From a bacterium (lineage in GTDB: Bacteria > JACRDZ01 > JAQUKH01): a stretch of 30,940 bases of DNA. The DNA lies in the NCBI GenBank assembly GCA_028719205.1, contig JAQUKH010000030.1, positions 1-30,940 of the forward strand. The letters are read 5' to 3'. Within the stretch, counting starts at the first letter, position 1; every line of letters begins with the position of its first letter. The position numbers and the translations under genes were made by a program. This document shows, piece after piece, positions 1 to 8,162 of the stretch. The notes beneath the pieces are model-generated. The model did no database searches, had not been told where the DNA came from, and was given only the letters and a program-made list of their open reading frames with translations.

Positions 1-475
1 TGATTAATTTCCCGGACAGTACATCTTTGTCCCAAACTTTATCATAAGGGATCTGGGCATAGGTTAAAGCTAATGTAACCGCGTCGTCCCATGGCAATTT
101 TTCCGGCGGGGTATAGACCGCGATCAATGGCGCTTTTTCCAGTAAAACCCGTTCCATATTATTGTTCTCGATCTCCTGATATAAATTCGGGATACTTGAT
201 TCCGGTATGATTTCATATGAGACACCCCTTATCGCTGCTTCCTGGCGCAGGGGAGATGAATCATTCATTAAAAATGAACCGCCGCGGTAGTTTAACAGCC
301 ATTCAATTTTTTCACCTTGCTGAAGCACCCAGTAAGCCAACCCATAAGCTTTAAGATGATTATTCTGGCTTGAGTCCATATAGATAAAAAACCGGTTTTG
401 AGCGGACTCGTCCGCCGTGGCGGAAGAGACGGAAGAAAAAAAGAAAAATAATATAACAAAAATTAATTTCTTCAT
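1..475 (-). CDS. Secreted protein, C-terminus beyond the window edge (family often labelled asparagine synthetase B)
   Basis: An open frame starts at the ATG at 475-473 and runs off the left edge, giving 158 residues. The N-terminus is a classical signal peptide: MKK, then a hydrophobic run rich in Phe, with cleavage probably near ATADES. The mature part contains NNHLKAYGLAYWVL, a WLLNYRGGSF motif and a PWDDAVTLALTYAQIPYD motif. From memory these match a family of exported proteins in Bacteroidetes-like genomes that is often auto-annotated as asparagine synthetase B. I see no glutaminase or AMP-binding motif in this part, so that name should not be read as a function. It starts 5 bases after the loader gene stop, so it is probably the last gene of the TPR operon. 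Confidence 0.75.
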   Translation of the reverse strand, partial: MKKLIFVILFFFFSSVSSATADESAQNRFFIYMDSSQNNHLKAYGLAYWVLQQGEKIEWLLNYRGGSFLMNDSSPLRQEAAIRGVSYEIIPESSIPNLYQEIENNNMERVLLEKAPLIAVYTPPEKLPWDDAVTLALTYAQIPYDKVWDKDVLSGKLI

Positions 476-480
476 TTAAA

Positions 481-1251
481 TTATTTCTGATTTTTACGTT
501 TTTCTTCTTTTTGTTTTTCCATGGACATTATAGAAGAATGTTTCATTTCTTTGCGAAAATCCTTAGCGTTTATTTCAACTACATGGCACATTTCATAAAG
601 ACGGGACCGGAGACGGGTGCCTATACGGTTTTCCAGTGTTTCATCGGTTTTAACCGCCGGTTCATCGAGGTAATTAGATGTAAAAATGGTGATTTTCTTA
701 TCGTTATATCTTTGATTGATAATATAGGATAAGGTGTCCTGAACCCAGTTTGTGATCTTACTCGCGCCTAATTCATCCAGAACAATTACCTCTTTTTGGA
801 AAATAGGCTTTAAAACCTCTAATTCCGACGTCTGGGCTTGCGCATTATAGGAGTTTTGGATCTCCTTTAAAAGGTCGCGGAAATCGTAGAACGCGCAGGG
901 GATACACTTTTGTTTTATGAGTTCTTTGATAATTGCCACGGCAAGATGTGTTTTTCCCGCTCCAGGCTGGCCGATAAATATAAGCCCCGCTTGTACGACC
1001 GGGTATTCCCTGACAAAATCGGAGGCGATCTTTTTAGCCTGCCCCAGAGACGATGTAAGTTCATAAAAGCTCTCAAAATCGCAGTGTTGGTACCGTTTAG
1101 GAATACGTGATTCTATTAAAAGCCGTTCACTTATCCGGGAATAAAAACAGCTGCAGCGTTTTACCGCTTCAACATCATCTTCCTTAACAACTTCCCAGCC
1201 GGCACCATTGCATTTTGGGCAAATTTCTGGTTTTTCTATCTTTTTTTTCAT
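481..1251 (-). CDS. DnaC/IstB-like AAA+ ATPase, probable replicative helicase loader
   Basis: 256 residues. The N-terminus has a zinc-binding pattern CPKCNGAGW followed by CSC (Cys 11, 14, 33, 35), as in DnaI/DnaC-type loaders. The AAA+ core has Walker A GQPGAGKT at 94-101, Walker B VIVLDE at 155-160, a sensor-I-like TSN at 191-193 and an arginine-rich GTRLRSRLYEM segment near 211-221 that would carry the Arg finger. The family loads the DnaB-type helicase onto DNA, or serves as the IstB helper of IS21 transposition. No IstA gene or IS ends are nearby, so a loader role is preferred. It follows a 217-residue gene after a 149-bp gap that holds two hairpins. The very basic C-terminal tail is lysine/glutamate rich. 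Confidence 0.88.
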   Translation of the reverse strand: MKKKIEKPEICPKCNGAGWEVVKEDDVEAVKRCSCFYSRISERLLIESRIPKRYQHCDFESFYELTSSLGQAKKIASDFVREYPVVQAGLIFIGQPGAGKTHLAVAIIKELIKQKCIPCAFYDFRDLLKEIQNSYNAQAQTSELEVLKPIFQKEVIVLDELGASKITNWVQDTLSYIINQRYNDKKITIFTSNYLDEPAVKTDETLENRIGTRLRSRLYEMCHVVEINAKDFRKEMKHSSIMSMEKQKEEKRKNQK

Positions 1252-1286
1252 TTAGATTCCCTTCTTAAATACGAACTTCCCTTGAT

Positions 1287-1368
1287 CCCCTCTTTAAAAA
1301 AAGAGGGGAAAATAACAAAAAACTTTTATCTGGCTTTTTTTACTCCTCCTCTTTTTTTAAAGAGGAGG
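1287..1368. repeat. Twin T/A-rich hairpins, possibly a dispersed intergenic repeat
   Basis: Two perfect stem-loops sit about 36 bases apart. The first pairs CCCCTCTTT (1287-1295) with AAAGAGGGG (1300-1308) around AAAA. The second pairs CCTCCTCTTT (1345-1354) with AAAGAGGAGG (1359-1368) around TTTT. The second can also re-pair: ACTCCTCC (1342-1349) is complementary to GGAGGAGT (1372-1379). On the minus strand they lie between the 217-residue gene and the loader gene, so they could attenuate or process the transcript. Their pyrimidine/purine-rich arms also resemble dispersed palindromic repeats. Confidence 0.7.
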
Positions 1369-1400
1369 TTGGGAGGAGTTCATATCCGTTGAATTTACAT

Positions 1401-2054
1401 TTAATCGTAAAGCCCTATATTTGTCAAGCTGAATTTCTTTAAGACCTCTTTCTGCAAAAGCTGTTCCTTGGTTTCTTCAAAAGTTTTCCGGGGCATTCTT
1501 TTTTTATAAGGTAAAAGATCGCTTTCAATTTTATCTTCTATCTCCGCGTTTTCTTTGGGACCAAGGCATTTTATTAGATATTGCACGATCTCATTTTGAT
1601 TTTGATTAAACTTCTGTTCAGCGTCAAGGAAAGTGAGTGCTTGTCTGTCTTTAAGCAATAAATTATTCATATTCTCAAATAAAGATAATATATGTTCATA
1701 AATAAGTTTATTTTTACCTTTTTCAGTTCTTTCAGCGAGCATTTTAATGATCCCGCTGATCCTGTCCAGTATAAAAGCAGGCGCGTCTTTCGGGTCTTCT
1801 TTCCGGGCTGATCCGATCATATTTTCCTTGTAAAGTTCCCACGCTGAAAGAATTTCGGATTCGCAGTAACTGATGGAATTTATTCTTTTAGGATTGGGAT
1901 TATTAGCGAAGGTAGTGTCGATCCCCTGCAATATCAAAGCCAAAGGTATCCCTTCAGTAAACCATTTTTTTATTAAAAGCCAGTCTTTCGGCGAAAGAAT
2001 AAGGCTTTTCCCTTTTTTTTTGCAAAAATAATTTTCAACGTCTTCTAAGTACAT
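1401..2054 (-). CDS. Conserved protein of unknown function, upstream of the helicase-loader gene
   Basis: 217 residues, no signal peptide or membrane segment. The N-terminal third contains LSPKDWLLIKKWFTEGIPL and RINSISYCESEILSAWE. I recall this pattern (SP.DW..I..W...GIP and a SLxYCE motif) from short uncharacterised proteins of several Gram-negative lineages, where it may form a small helical domain. The C-terminal half is charged and helical. Its stop-to-start spacing of 3 bases with the TPR gene upstream and the loader gene downstream suggests one operon. A primosome-like role (compare DnaD-type partners of DnaI) is a guess from context only; no DnaD motif was identified. Confidence 0.7.
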   Translation of the reverse strand: MYLEDVENYFCKKKGKSLILSPKDWLLIKKWFTEGIPLALILQGIDTTFANNPNPKRINSISYCESEILSAWELYKENMIGSARKEDPKDAPAFILDRISGIIKMLAERTEKGKNKLIYEHILSLFENMNNLLLKDRQALTFLDAEQKFNQNQNEIVQYLIKCLGPKENAEIEDKIESDLLPYKKRMPRKTFEETKEQLLQKEVLKKFSLTNIGLYD

Positions 2055-2057
2055 GAT

Positions 2058-4127
2058 TTATGGTTTCAGTTCTTCTATTTTTTTCCTGATGATCTCAATA
2101 ACCGGATTTTCAGGGAAATCTGTTAATAATTTGATATATTCGGCGCGCGCTTTAGCATTGTCTTTAAAATTTGTTTCATAAATGGACGCCAGTTGTTTGG
2201 CTGCTTCCTGCCTGTAAAAAAAAGAATTTATTTTTTTAATATTCTCATAAATTTTCAGCGCCTCAGGCCATTTGTGCTCTAAAGAATAGATCTCGCCCAA
2301 TTCCATTAAAAAATATATCATAAGTTTTGAGCCGGGATTCCTGCTTATAAAATCATTCGCGTTATTTTCCGCCTCAGGCAATTTGTAATAATTTTTTTCA
2401 CGGATTATATTGGTTAGCGCCTTTAACTCAATTTCATTTTCCTTATTTTTATTCAAAAGGACCAGCCTGAGCAAAGTTTGATTTGCCTGCGGTTCTCCGG
2501 GAAACCGTTTGGCAAAATCTTCAAAAGAGCCCTTAGCTTTTTTAAAATCATCTTCTAAAAAGCAGATCTCCGCAAGATAAAAATTCGCGGGAGAAGAGAA
2601 GACCCCGAACATTTTGTTGTTTACAATGGTTGTAAATTGATTTTTTGCTTCTGTAAAATTGCCCAGAAGGAATTCAACTTCAGCCGACCGGAAAAAAGCT
2701 TTATTTTTAGTTTCGTTTTGTTCAGGCTTATTTTTAAAGTAATTTAATGTTTCTTTTGCCGAAGACAAGTTATGTGTTTCAAAAAGAATTTCGCCTTTTA
2801 AGGCATAGGCTTGAGAAAAATAAGGTTCCGGCATATTTTCATTAATGATCTCGTTTAGAATATTCAGACTCGAATCATAACTCCCAAGATCGTAAAAGGA
2901 CAGGGCGACTTGATAATTTGCCAATGGCCCGAAAGGGGAGGTATCTTTTATTTTAGTAAAGGTTGTTATTGCCTCTTTATAAAATTTTTTGTTAATAAGT
3001 TTTTCTCCAAGTTGAACCAGAACAATCTCTTTGTTTTTCCTGAGTTCACCTGCTTTTTCAAAACAGGGGATACTCTGATCGGGCCGGTTTGTTTCAAGAT
3101 AGATCTCGCCGAGAAGCTGATATGATTCAGCGGACTCCGGTTTTCTTGAAATTTCCGATTTTGCTTTTTCGATCAACAGCCCGGGATCATTTGAGCCTTT
3201 GATAACCTCATACAGTTCTGAAATTACGAACGGGAAATCCTGCGGGGAATAATTTAAAAGGTTAAGCAGTTCTTCAAAAGCTAAGCCTGTTTGCGCCTGT
3301 AAAAGATAAATTTCAAATATCTCCCGGTGATAAACTAATGGATTATTAAATCTCTTCCTTGCATCCAGGTAGCAATTTAGCGCTTCATCGGTCAGGCCTT
3401 TTTTGTTAAATATGGACACCGTGAACTGCAGGGTTTGGCCGTTAGGATCCTGAATAAAAATATTTTTCCAGATCGATATTGCCTCTTTTTTTCTGTCAGA
3501 TCCAAAATAGAGATCTCCCAGGGTTTCAAAATAGAAAAGATCTTTATTCGGATTTTTCTCCCAGATAGAAATAGCCTGAGAATATTTTTTTTGCCAGAGA
3601 TAAAAATTTACGAGGATCCGGCGGATATGATCTTTTCCGGGAAACCGGTTTAATTCATTCTCAAGACTTTTAATTTTTTCTTCCAGGATATTTGTTTTTT
3701 CATAAACCCGGAAAAGGTGCTCCTGCAGGTCAGGATTAAACGGGTCTTTTTCTGCCATTTCCTCAAGGATCCCAATTTGTTTTTTTGGATCATTATTTAT
3801 TTGATACAATTCAGCCAGCCTTCCGCGGATCGTGTTTATTTCAGGTACCGCGGGATAATTTTTTACTAACATCTCATATTCTTTTGCCGCTTCCTCAAAA
3901 TTTCCAAGTTTGTCATAACTCTCAGCTATCCCTTTCTGGCAGGTGATTTTTTCATTTTCATCCAGAGTGGTCAACAATATTTCTTTATATGTTGTTATAG
4001 CGGATTCATATTGTTTTTTATTGAAAAAACTATTGGCCTGGAATAATTTGTAGGTTTTAATATTAGGCATGGCCCGGGATGCTGTGATAAAAGTTAATAA
4101 AAGGATGAGAATGGAAAATTTCTTCAT
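2058..4127 (-). CDS. Large secreted tetratricopeptide-repeat protein
   Basis: 689 residues. The signal peptide is MKKFSILILLLTFITASRA, with cleavage probably after SRA. The rest is almost entirely helical-hairpin repeats of the TPR type. Units such as AITTYKEILLTTL, AAKEYEMLVKNYP, YQLLGEIYLETNRPDQSI and AKGSFEDFAKRFPGEP show the spacing of small and aromatic residues typical of TPR. Family knowledge: such proteins are periplasmic or outer-membrane scaffolds (BamD/YbgF-like or gliding/secretion accessory). No catalytic domain is visible. It heads the operon leading to the loader gene; a promoter-like sequence lies just upstream at 4151-4180. Which complex it scaffolds cannot be told. Confidence 0.88.
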   Translation of the reverse strand: MKKFSILILLLTFITASRAMPNIKTYKLFQANSFFNKKQYESAITTYKEILLTTLDENEKITCQKGIAESYDKLGNFEEAAKEYEMLVKNYPAVPEINTIRGRLAELYQINNDPKKQIGILEEMAEKDPFNPDLQEHLFRVYEKTNILEEKIKSLENELNRFPGKDHIRRILVNFYLWQKKYSQAISIWEKNPNKDLFYFETLGDLYFGSDRKKEAISIWKNIFIQDPNGQTLQFTVSIFNKKGLTDEALNCYLDARKRFNNPLVYHREIFEIYLLQAQTGLAFEELLNLLNYSPQDFPFVISELYEVIKGSNDPGLLIEKAKSEISRKPESAESYQLLGEIYLETNRPDQSIPCFEKAGELRKNKEIVLVQLGEKLINKKFYKEAITTFTKIKDTSPFGPLANYQVALSFYDLGSYDSSLNILNEIINENMPEPYFSQAYALKGEILFETHNLSSAKETLNYFKNKPEQNETKNKAFFRSAEVEFLLGNFTEAKNQFTTIVNNKMFGVFSSPANFYLAEICFLEDDFKKAKGSFEDFAKRFPGEPQANQTLLRLVLLNKNKENEIELKALTNIIREKNYYKLPEAENNANDFISRNPGSKLMIYFLMELGEIYSLEHKWPEALKIYENIKKINSFFYRQEAAKQLASIYETNFKDNAKARAEYIKLLTDFPENPVIEIIRKKIEELKP

Positions 4128-4150
4128 AAAATAGGTTTCTTTCTATTGGA

Positions 4151-4180
4151 AATCTATCATAGTATGGTTTGAATTGTCAA
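4151..4180 (-). promoter_or_regulatory. Putative sigma70-type promoter for the TPR gene
   Basis: On the minus strand a perfect -35 TTGACA (4180-4175) is followed after 18 bases by TAGATT (4156-4151), a moderate -10. Transcription would start near 4144, giving a leader of roughly 17 bases before the ATG at 4127. Confidence 0.5.
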
Positions 4181-4221
4181 TAGAATACAAATATACAAGA
4201 TGCTTTTGTATGTCAGAACAA

Positions 4222-4255
4222 AAAAAGCATACCTTGAGGATATGCCTTTTTGTGT
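4222..4255 (-). terminator. Rho-independent terminator of the cohesin/dockerin operon
   Basis: On the minus strand a hairpin with arms GGCATATCC / GGTATGC around TCAA is followed by a run of seven T, 25 bases past the stop of the 184-residue gene at 4280. The A-rich left flank also makes it usable on the plus strand, but no plus-strand gene needs it. Confidence 0.75.
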
Positions 4256-4279
4256 TTATTTAAATTAACCTTTACTAAA

Positions 4280-4834
4280 TTAAAACAACAATGAAACATT
4301 TATTCCAGCAGCGAATCCATCAAGTTTTCCTACAGGATCTGTTACTAATACCGCTGCATTAGCTATTTTGAGAAAACGATACATAACATCTATTGAAAGT
4401 TCTACTGTAGAATATTTCCCTAAAGTACTCATTGGTGTAATTTTTACTCCAACGTCAACAATCGAGGCGCCATCGGCAATACCGCCGGAAAGATTAGCCC
4501 ATCCGGAACCTAATACTACACTAACAGGCCCTGCTATTTCCTTTTGAATCCTCAATTCCTCAATATCTAAATTTACGTTACAAACCGCAGCTACTTCTTT
4601 TCCATTTAAGCGGCTGGTTTCATGATAAATTACAACCTCTGTTCCCTGATCAATAGGGAGGACTAAAGAAAAATTGCTTCCCTGACCGGTAAACCTTTTA
4701 TCAGACGGTTTAATAAAATTAACCCCGGACGAAAAACCAATAATTTTATCCGCGGCTTGCGATATTGAAGATATCCCCAACAACAGCATTACCGCGAAAA
4801 AAAGAACTGAATAGCTTTTAAAATATTTTACCAT
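4280..4834 (-). CDS. Small secreted beta-rich protein, possible outer-membrane barrel
   Basis: 184 residues with a signal peptide (hydrophobic AVMLLLGISSIS, cleavage near SQAADK). The mature part alternates hydrophobic and polar residues in short strands (VSVVLGSGWANL, GVKITPM, TVELSIDVMYRFL, AAGINVSLLF) and ends in Phe, as outer-membrane beta-barrel proteins usually do. No family was recognised. The ribosome site AGGAGATATAA precedes the ATG. It is the last gene of the operon encoding the dockerin protease and cohesin lipoprotein, with the terminator close behind, so it may help that surface system, but this is inference. Confidence 0.75.
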   Translation of the reverse strand: MVKYFKSYSVLFFAVMLLLGISSISQAADKIIGFSSGVNFIKPSDKRFTGQGSNFSLVLPIDQGTEVVIYHETSRLNGKEVAAVCNVNLDIEELRIQKEIAGPVSVVLGSGWANLSGGIADGASIVDVGVKITPMSTLGKYSTVELSIDVMYRFLKIANAAVLVTDPVGKLDGFAAGINVSLLF

Positions 4835-4890
4835 TTATATCTCCTGTTTTAAGGTTATGCTGAATTCATTGCTTCAAAAATTTTATATTT

Positions 4891-4900
4891 TCACCTCCTT
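4891..4900 (-). other. Strong Shine-Dalgarno sequence without a gene
   Basis: The minus strand carries AAGGAGGTGA just after the cohesin gene stop. The only reading frame that follows is a 4-codon ATG frame about 20 bases later. The next real gene (start 4834) has its own AGGAG. It may be a relic of a lost gene or of an old start. Confidence 0.35.
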
Positions 4901-4910
4901 TTCTTTTCTA

Positions 4911-5471
4911 TTATGGTACATAACTCAAAACTCCGCCTAACCAACTAGTTCCGGAAATATTACTTGTAGTATCTATTGATGATTTAAGAAAGCTATTTGT
5001 AGTATTGAATCCTATATAAGTATTTGTCTGAGCAGTCAGTGCTTTAAAAGTAACAGTAGCTAACAGTCCATCTCCTGTCACTCCCGAGAGATGGCCGGAT
5101 CTGAATGTTCCGAGAAGTAATGTTCCCTGTTGTCCGTTATACAGAGCAGCTTTATTTTCGGCGCCAGTTCCAAGATAGGTTCCTACTTGTGAAGTAGAAT
5201 AAGCTATCAGGTTTGGGTTATAGGTTATCTCTAAAGCACCTCCATAAACATCAGTTCCTCCTTTTACCTTAATATTCAGAGTGATTGTATTATTGCTGCT
5301 TGTTGTTCCATCAAGATAAACTGTGTTGCCGGTAGGAGTGCCGGAAGGACTGAAAGTTGTTTGAGCTGAGGGGGCGGTCCCTCCACCTCCGCTTCCGCCG
5401 CATTTACAACCATTAAAATGCATTAAGCAAAGAAAAATTATTATAAGAGAGAATCCCTTTATTCTTTTCAT
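4911..5471 (-). CDS. Cohesin-domain lipoprotein
   Basis: 186 residues from the ATG at 5471, chosen over the ATG at 5495 because AGGAGA lies at the right distance and the longer form would overlap the upstream gene. The N-terminus is a lipoprotein signal (KGFSLIIIFLCLMHFNGC) followed by a Gly/Ser-rich linker. The remainder reads as a cohesin/CBM2-like jelly-roll: TITLNIKVKGGTDVYGGAL, LEITYNPNLIAY, then GDGLLATVTFKAL near the C-terminus. Cohesins bind dockerins; the adjacent upstream gene ends in a dockerin, and the two genes are 13 bases apart. The lipid anchor would hold the partner protein at the membrane surface. Family call from pattern reading. Confidence 0.82.
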   Translation of the reverse strand: MKRIKGFSLIIIFLCLMHFNGCKCGGSGGGGTAPSAQTTFSPSGTPTGNTVYLDGTTSSNNTITLNIKVKGGTDVYGGALEITYNPNLIAYSTSQVGTYLGTGAENKAALYNGQQGTLLLGTFRSGHLSGVTGDGLLATVTFKALTAQTNTYIGFNTTNSFLKSSIDTTSNISGTSWLGGVLSYVP

Positions 5472-5484
5472 TTTTTTGGTCTCC

Positions 5485-8139
5485 TTATTTTCCAAAATTA
5501 GCCGCCATTGGTATTAAATCATTTCCATCAATTATTGAATTACCATCTAAATCCGCGAGAGCATTCCAGTTTGTATCTGTTGTGTCTGAACCGAATGCTC
5601 TTTTCAGAATGTATAAATCATGTCCATCTACCCGAGTAATTGAACCTGGAGAAAGAGTATCAATATTTCCCAGAAAGATTTTATCAAATGTTTGGGTTGG
5701 TTTAACACCAATACTATAAACACCTGTTCCTTTATTATTCCCATGTGAAACAGTCAAATAACATCTTTTACTTGATAAGGCGTGCCATATTATATTTGAC
5801 CCCCCGCCCTGGTTACCTGTTTTATCCTGCCCTAATACTGTGGCAGAGTCACTATCATACAGTTTAATAAGGGTTATCATGTCTTCAGGATATAACTTGG
5901 AAGTGTAGAAAGTATAACTATTCCCTCCTGTCGCGTCAAAATAAAAATAATCAACATCCCCGTCTGTTTCAAGCTTTCCATTGACTATCGTACTATCTAA
6001 AAGCCTTGTAGCGCCCGCAAAAGTACTGCCATAATCATCAGATATAACACCAGAAGTTTTCAGGGAAGCATTTGCAGAAAGGTTAAAATTTTCTGTTATT
6101 TTTACTTCAGGAATCGAAGATCCTGCTTTAATGGAAGTCCCATGTGGAGTCTCCACAGAAGTACCAGATGGATTAGAAACTTTAGCATTGAATGTGTAGT
6201 CACCATTTATATAATTGGCAATTATTCCCGTATATTTTCCGTCACCGGCTATGTAATCAGGACTTAAACCATCATCTTTTAAACCAATAGCTGATGTAGT
6301 AACAGCTCCTGTTGTATCTGTAACGGTAACAGTTGCCTCCACAGTAGCGCCCTTAATATTTAATCTTCTATAGGGAGTTGCTGTTATTAATATTGGCTCA
6401 GGATATTTTCCTCCATTTGCCTCCAGGTCCAATGAATAATCCGCATCTGTTTTAGCTTCTAATATAACCTCGATATTTGTAGTATCCGCGGATGATAACG
6501 AAAGTTCCATTTGCCATTCGCCTGAAGCTGGATCGGTTACTTCGTATATTATATAACCGGGTTCTTTAATATAATTAATATTTGAAAAAGCGCTCACGGT
6601 TGTAGAATCAACTAAAGCATTATTAGGCATTATCAGGCTTAATCCCATCTTTTGTGTATTTGGGAAAGCAGCACTAAATATTGCTTTTTTAGAGGAGGGG
6701 TCTACGATAACACTTGTGGTTTTAGATGGTTTTGAAAGATTTAGATTGTCTTTAACCCAAGCCGTAAGTTTATCATCAGAGGTCATGCTTTGAATATCAG
6801 AATAGATGGCATTAAGTGTGGCGGCTGATGACGCAAAATAGGATTTACCTCTCGTTCCCGTTGAGACAGCGCCTAATGTAGCCATATCTGCGTTTGCGCC
6901 TAATCCTATAGAGTAAACAGGGTATCCGGCACTTTGCAAATCAGTTAGAACCGCTCCTGTCGGTGATTCTCCGCTATTATGCAAGCCATCTGTCAGCAAA
7001 ACAATATACTTAAACGTTCCTTTGCGCGTACTGGCGTTTAAAATATTTAAACCGCTGCGTAATGCGGCTCCAATAGCTGTATTATTACCGGGAGCAATCG
7101 TGTCGATACTTGCTTTAAATCCGGCTTTTGTGGTTGAATCCAGCAGTGCAAGCGAAGCCAAAGTAGATACTACGTCATCATAAATCACTACAGCGGCGTA
7201 ATCTGTTTCTTTAAGCTTATCAAGATATGATTTCGCGCCGGATTTGGCATCCTGCATTTTAGTACTGGTATTAACACTGGTACTCTCGGCCATACTTCCT
7301 GAATGATCGATAATGATGACGGCCTCTGATCCTCCCATATATATTATTTCCACATCCGGAGCGCCGGCAGGTTGTGTCAGGACAGTCGGGTTTGCAAGCG
7401 CGTTGAGGTCAGGGAATTCATATCTTGGCAGTTGAGATGTCAGCCTTGGATTAAAAAGATCCCAAATCGGGTCTCGAACTAATGTCGCCCAGCATGAGGA
7501 TTCATTCATTCTCCATTGAGCGGTATTCTGGGTAGTACTGCTATAATCTGAATCAAGGCTGAACTGCTGATTAGTCCTGTGATCAGCCATTAAGGTTATT
7601 TTCCTGTTATCTGTGGAATGAGGCATATAGTCGATACTGTCATATGTTGTGGAAGTCGGTTTATATTCATCATAAAGGCCATAGGCGTAATGCCCTAATT
7701 CATGGGCCATCGCATGGCCTACTTCATTAAGATCATTGAGATTATCATCTACCCATATTCTTCCGGCATTATGGGTAAAACCATTGGGGGTAGCATTTGC
7801 TAAATCTCCATTGTTTTCAAATTGAATATCTGCCTTACCCCATTCACGTTCTTTATTAGTAATAGGATCAGGAGTATATACATAGAGAGTTTTTAAGAAA
7901 TGTTTGCCTTCTGTCATTTTATAAACATCGCTGGCAAAGAGTTTAAAAACAGTATCTAAGTGTGTTGTGTCAGTAGCGGTAGGTTTCCATTTCAGAGAGA
8001 TAACAAGATTAAAGGCTCCGGAGGAATCCCATTTTGTAAGGGAACTGCTGCCTGCGTATACAGTAGAGTAATTTAAAAATAGAATGAAAGCTATTAATAT
8101 ACCAAAAAAAATTCTATTTAGAATATATTTCATTTTCAT
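5485..8139 (-). CDS. Secreted CLCA-like metalloprotease with VWA, PPC and C-terminal dockerin domains
   Basis: 884 residues. The signal peptide ends near 29 (VYAG). The N-terminal domain contains a zinc motif HELGH at 146-150 followed by GLYDEY (Asp157 a likely third ligand), the arrangement HExxHxxxGxxDE known from calcium-activated chloride channel (CLCA) proteases. A von Willebrand A domain follows with a complete MIDAS: DHSGS (278-282), Thr354 and Asp384 in LLTDG. After Ig-like segments (about 500-680) comes a bacterial pre-peptidase-like (PPC) domain (about 705-812). The C-terminus (823-884) is a dockerin: a degenerate first loop and a canonical second one, ADLDGNSIIDGNDLI. Next to it lies a cohesin lipoprotein. 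The substrate is unknown. The call is firm for HExxH, VWA and dockerin, less so for the Ig and PPC parts. Confidence 0.88.
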   Translation of the reverse strand: MKMKYILNRIFFGILIAFILFLNYSTVYAGSSSLTKWDSSGAFNLVISLKWKPTATDTTHLDTVFKLFASDVYKMTEGKHFLKTLYVYTPDPITNKEREWGKADIQFENNGDLANATPNGFTHNAGRIWVDDNLNDLNEVGHAMAHELGHYAYGLYDEYKPTSTTYDSIDYMPHSTDNRKITLMADHRTNQQFSLDSDYSSTTQNTAQWRMNESSCWATLVRDPIWDLFNPRLTSQLPRYEFPDLNALANPTVLTQPAGAPDVEIIYMGGSEAVIIIDHSGSMAESTSVNTSTKMQDAKSGAKSYLDKLKETDYAAVVIYDDVVSTLASLALLDSTTKAGFKASIDTIAPGNNTAIGAALRSGLNILNASTRKGTFKYIVLLTDGLHNSGESPTGAVLTDLQSAGYPVYSIGLGANADMATLGAVSTGTRGKSYFASSAATLNAIYSDIQSMTSDDKLTAWVKDNLNLSKPSKTTSVIVDPSSKKAIFSAAFPNTQKMGLSLIMPNNALVDSTTVSAFSNINYIKEPGYIIYEVTDPASGEWQMELSLSSADTTNIEVILEAKTDADYSLDLEANGGKYPEPILITATPYRRLNIKGATVEATVTVTDTTGAVTTSAIGLKDDGLSPDYIAGDGKYTGIIANYINGDYTFNAKVSNPSGTSVETPHGTSIKAGSSIPEVKITENFNLSANASLKTSGVISDDYGSTFAGATRLLDSTIVNGKLETDGDVDYFYFDATGGNSYTFYTSKLYPEDMITLIKLYDSDSATVLGQDKTGNQGGGSNIIWHALSSKRCYLTVSHGNNKGTGVYSIGVKPTQTFDKIFLGNIDTLSPGSITRVDGHDLYILKRAFGSDTTDTNWNALADLDGNSIIDGNDLIPMAANFGK

Positions 8140-8162
8140 ACCTCCTTTTAAATTATCTCACA

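Noticed and set aside
481-1251. IstB of an IS21-type element
   Set aside because: No IstA gene, terminal inverted repeats or target duplication nearby; the gene sits in an operon.
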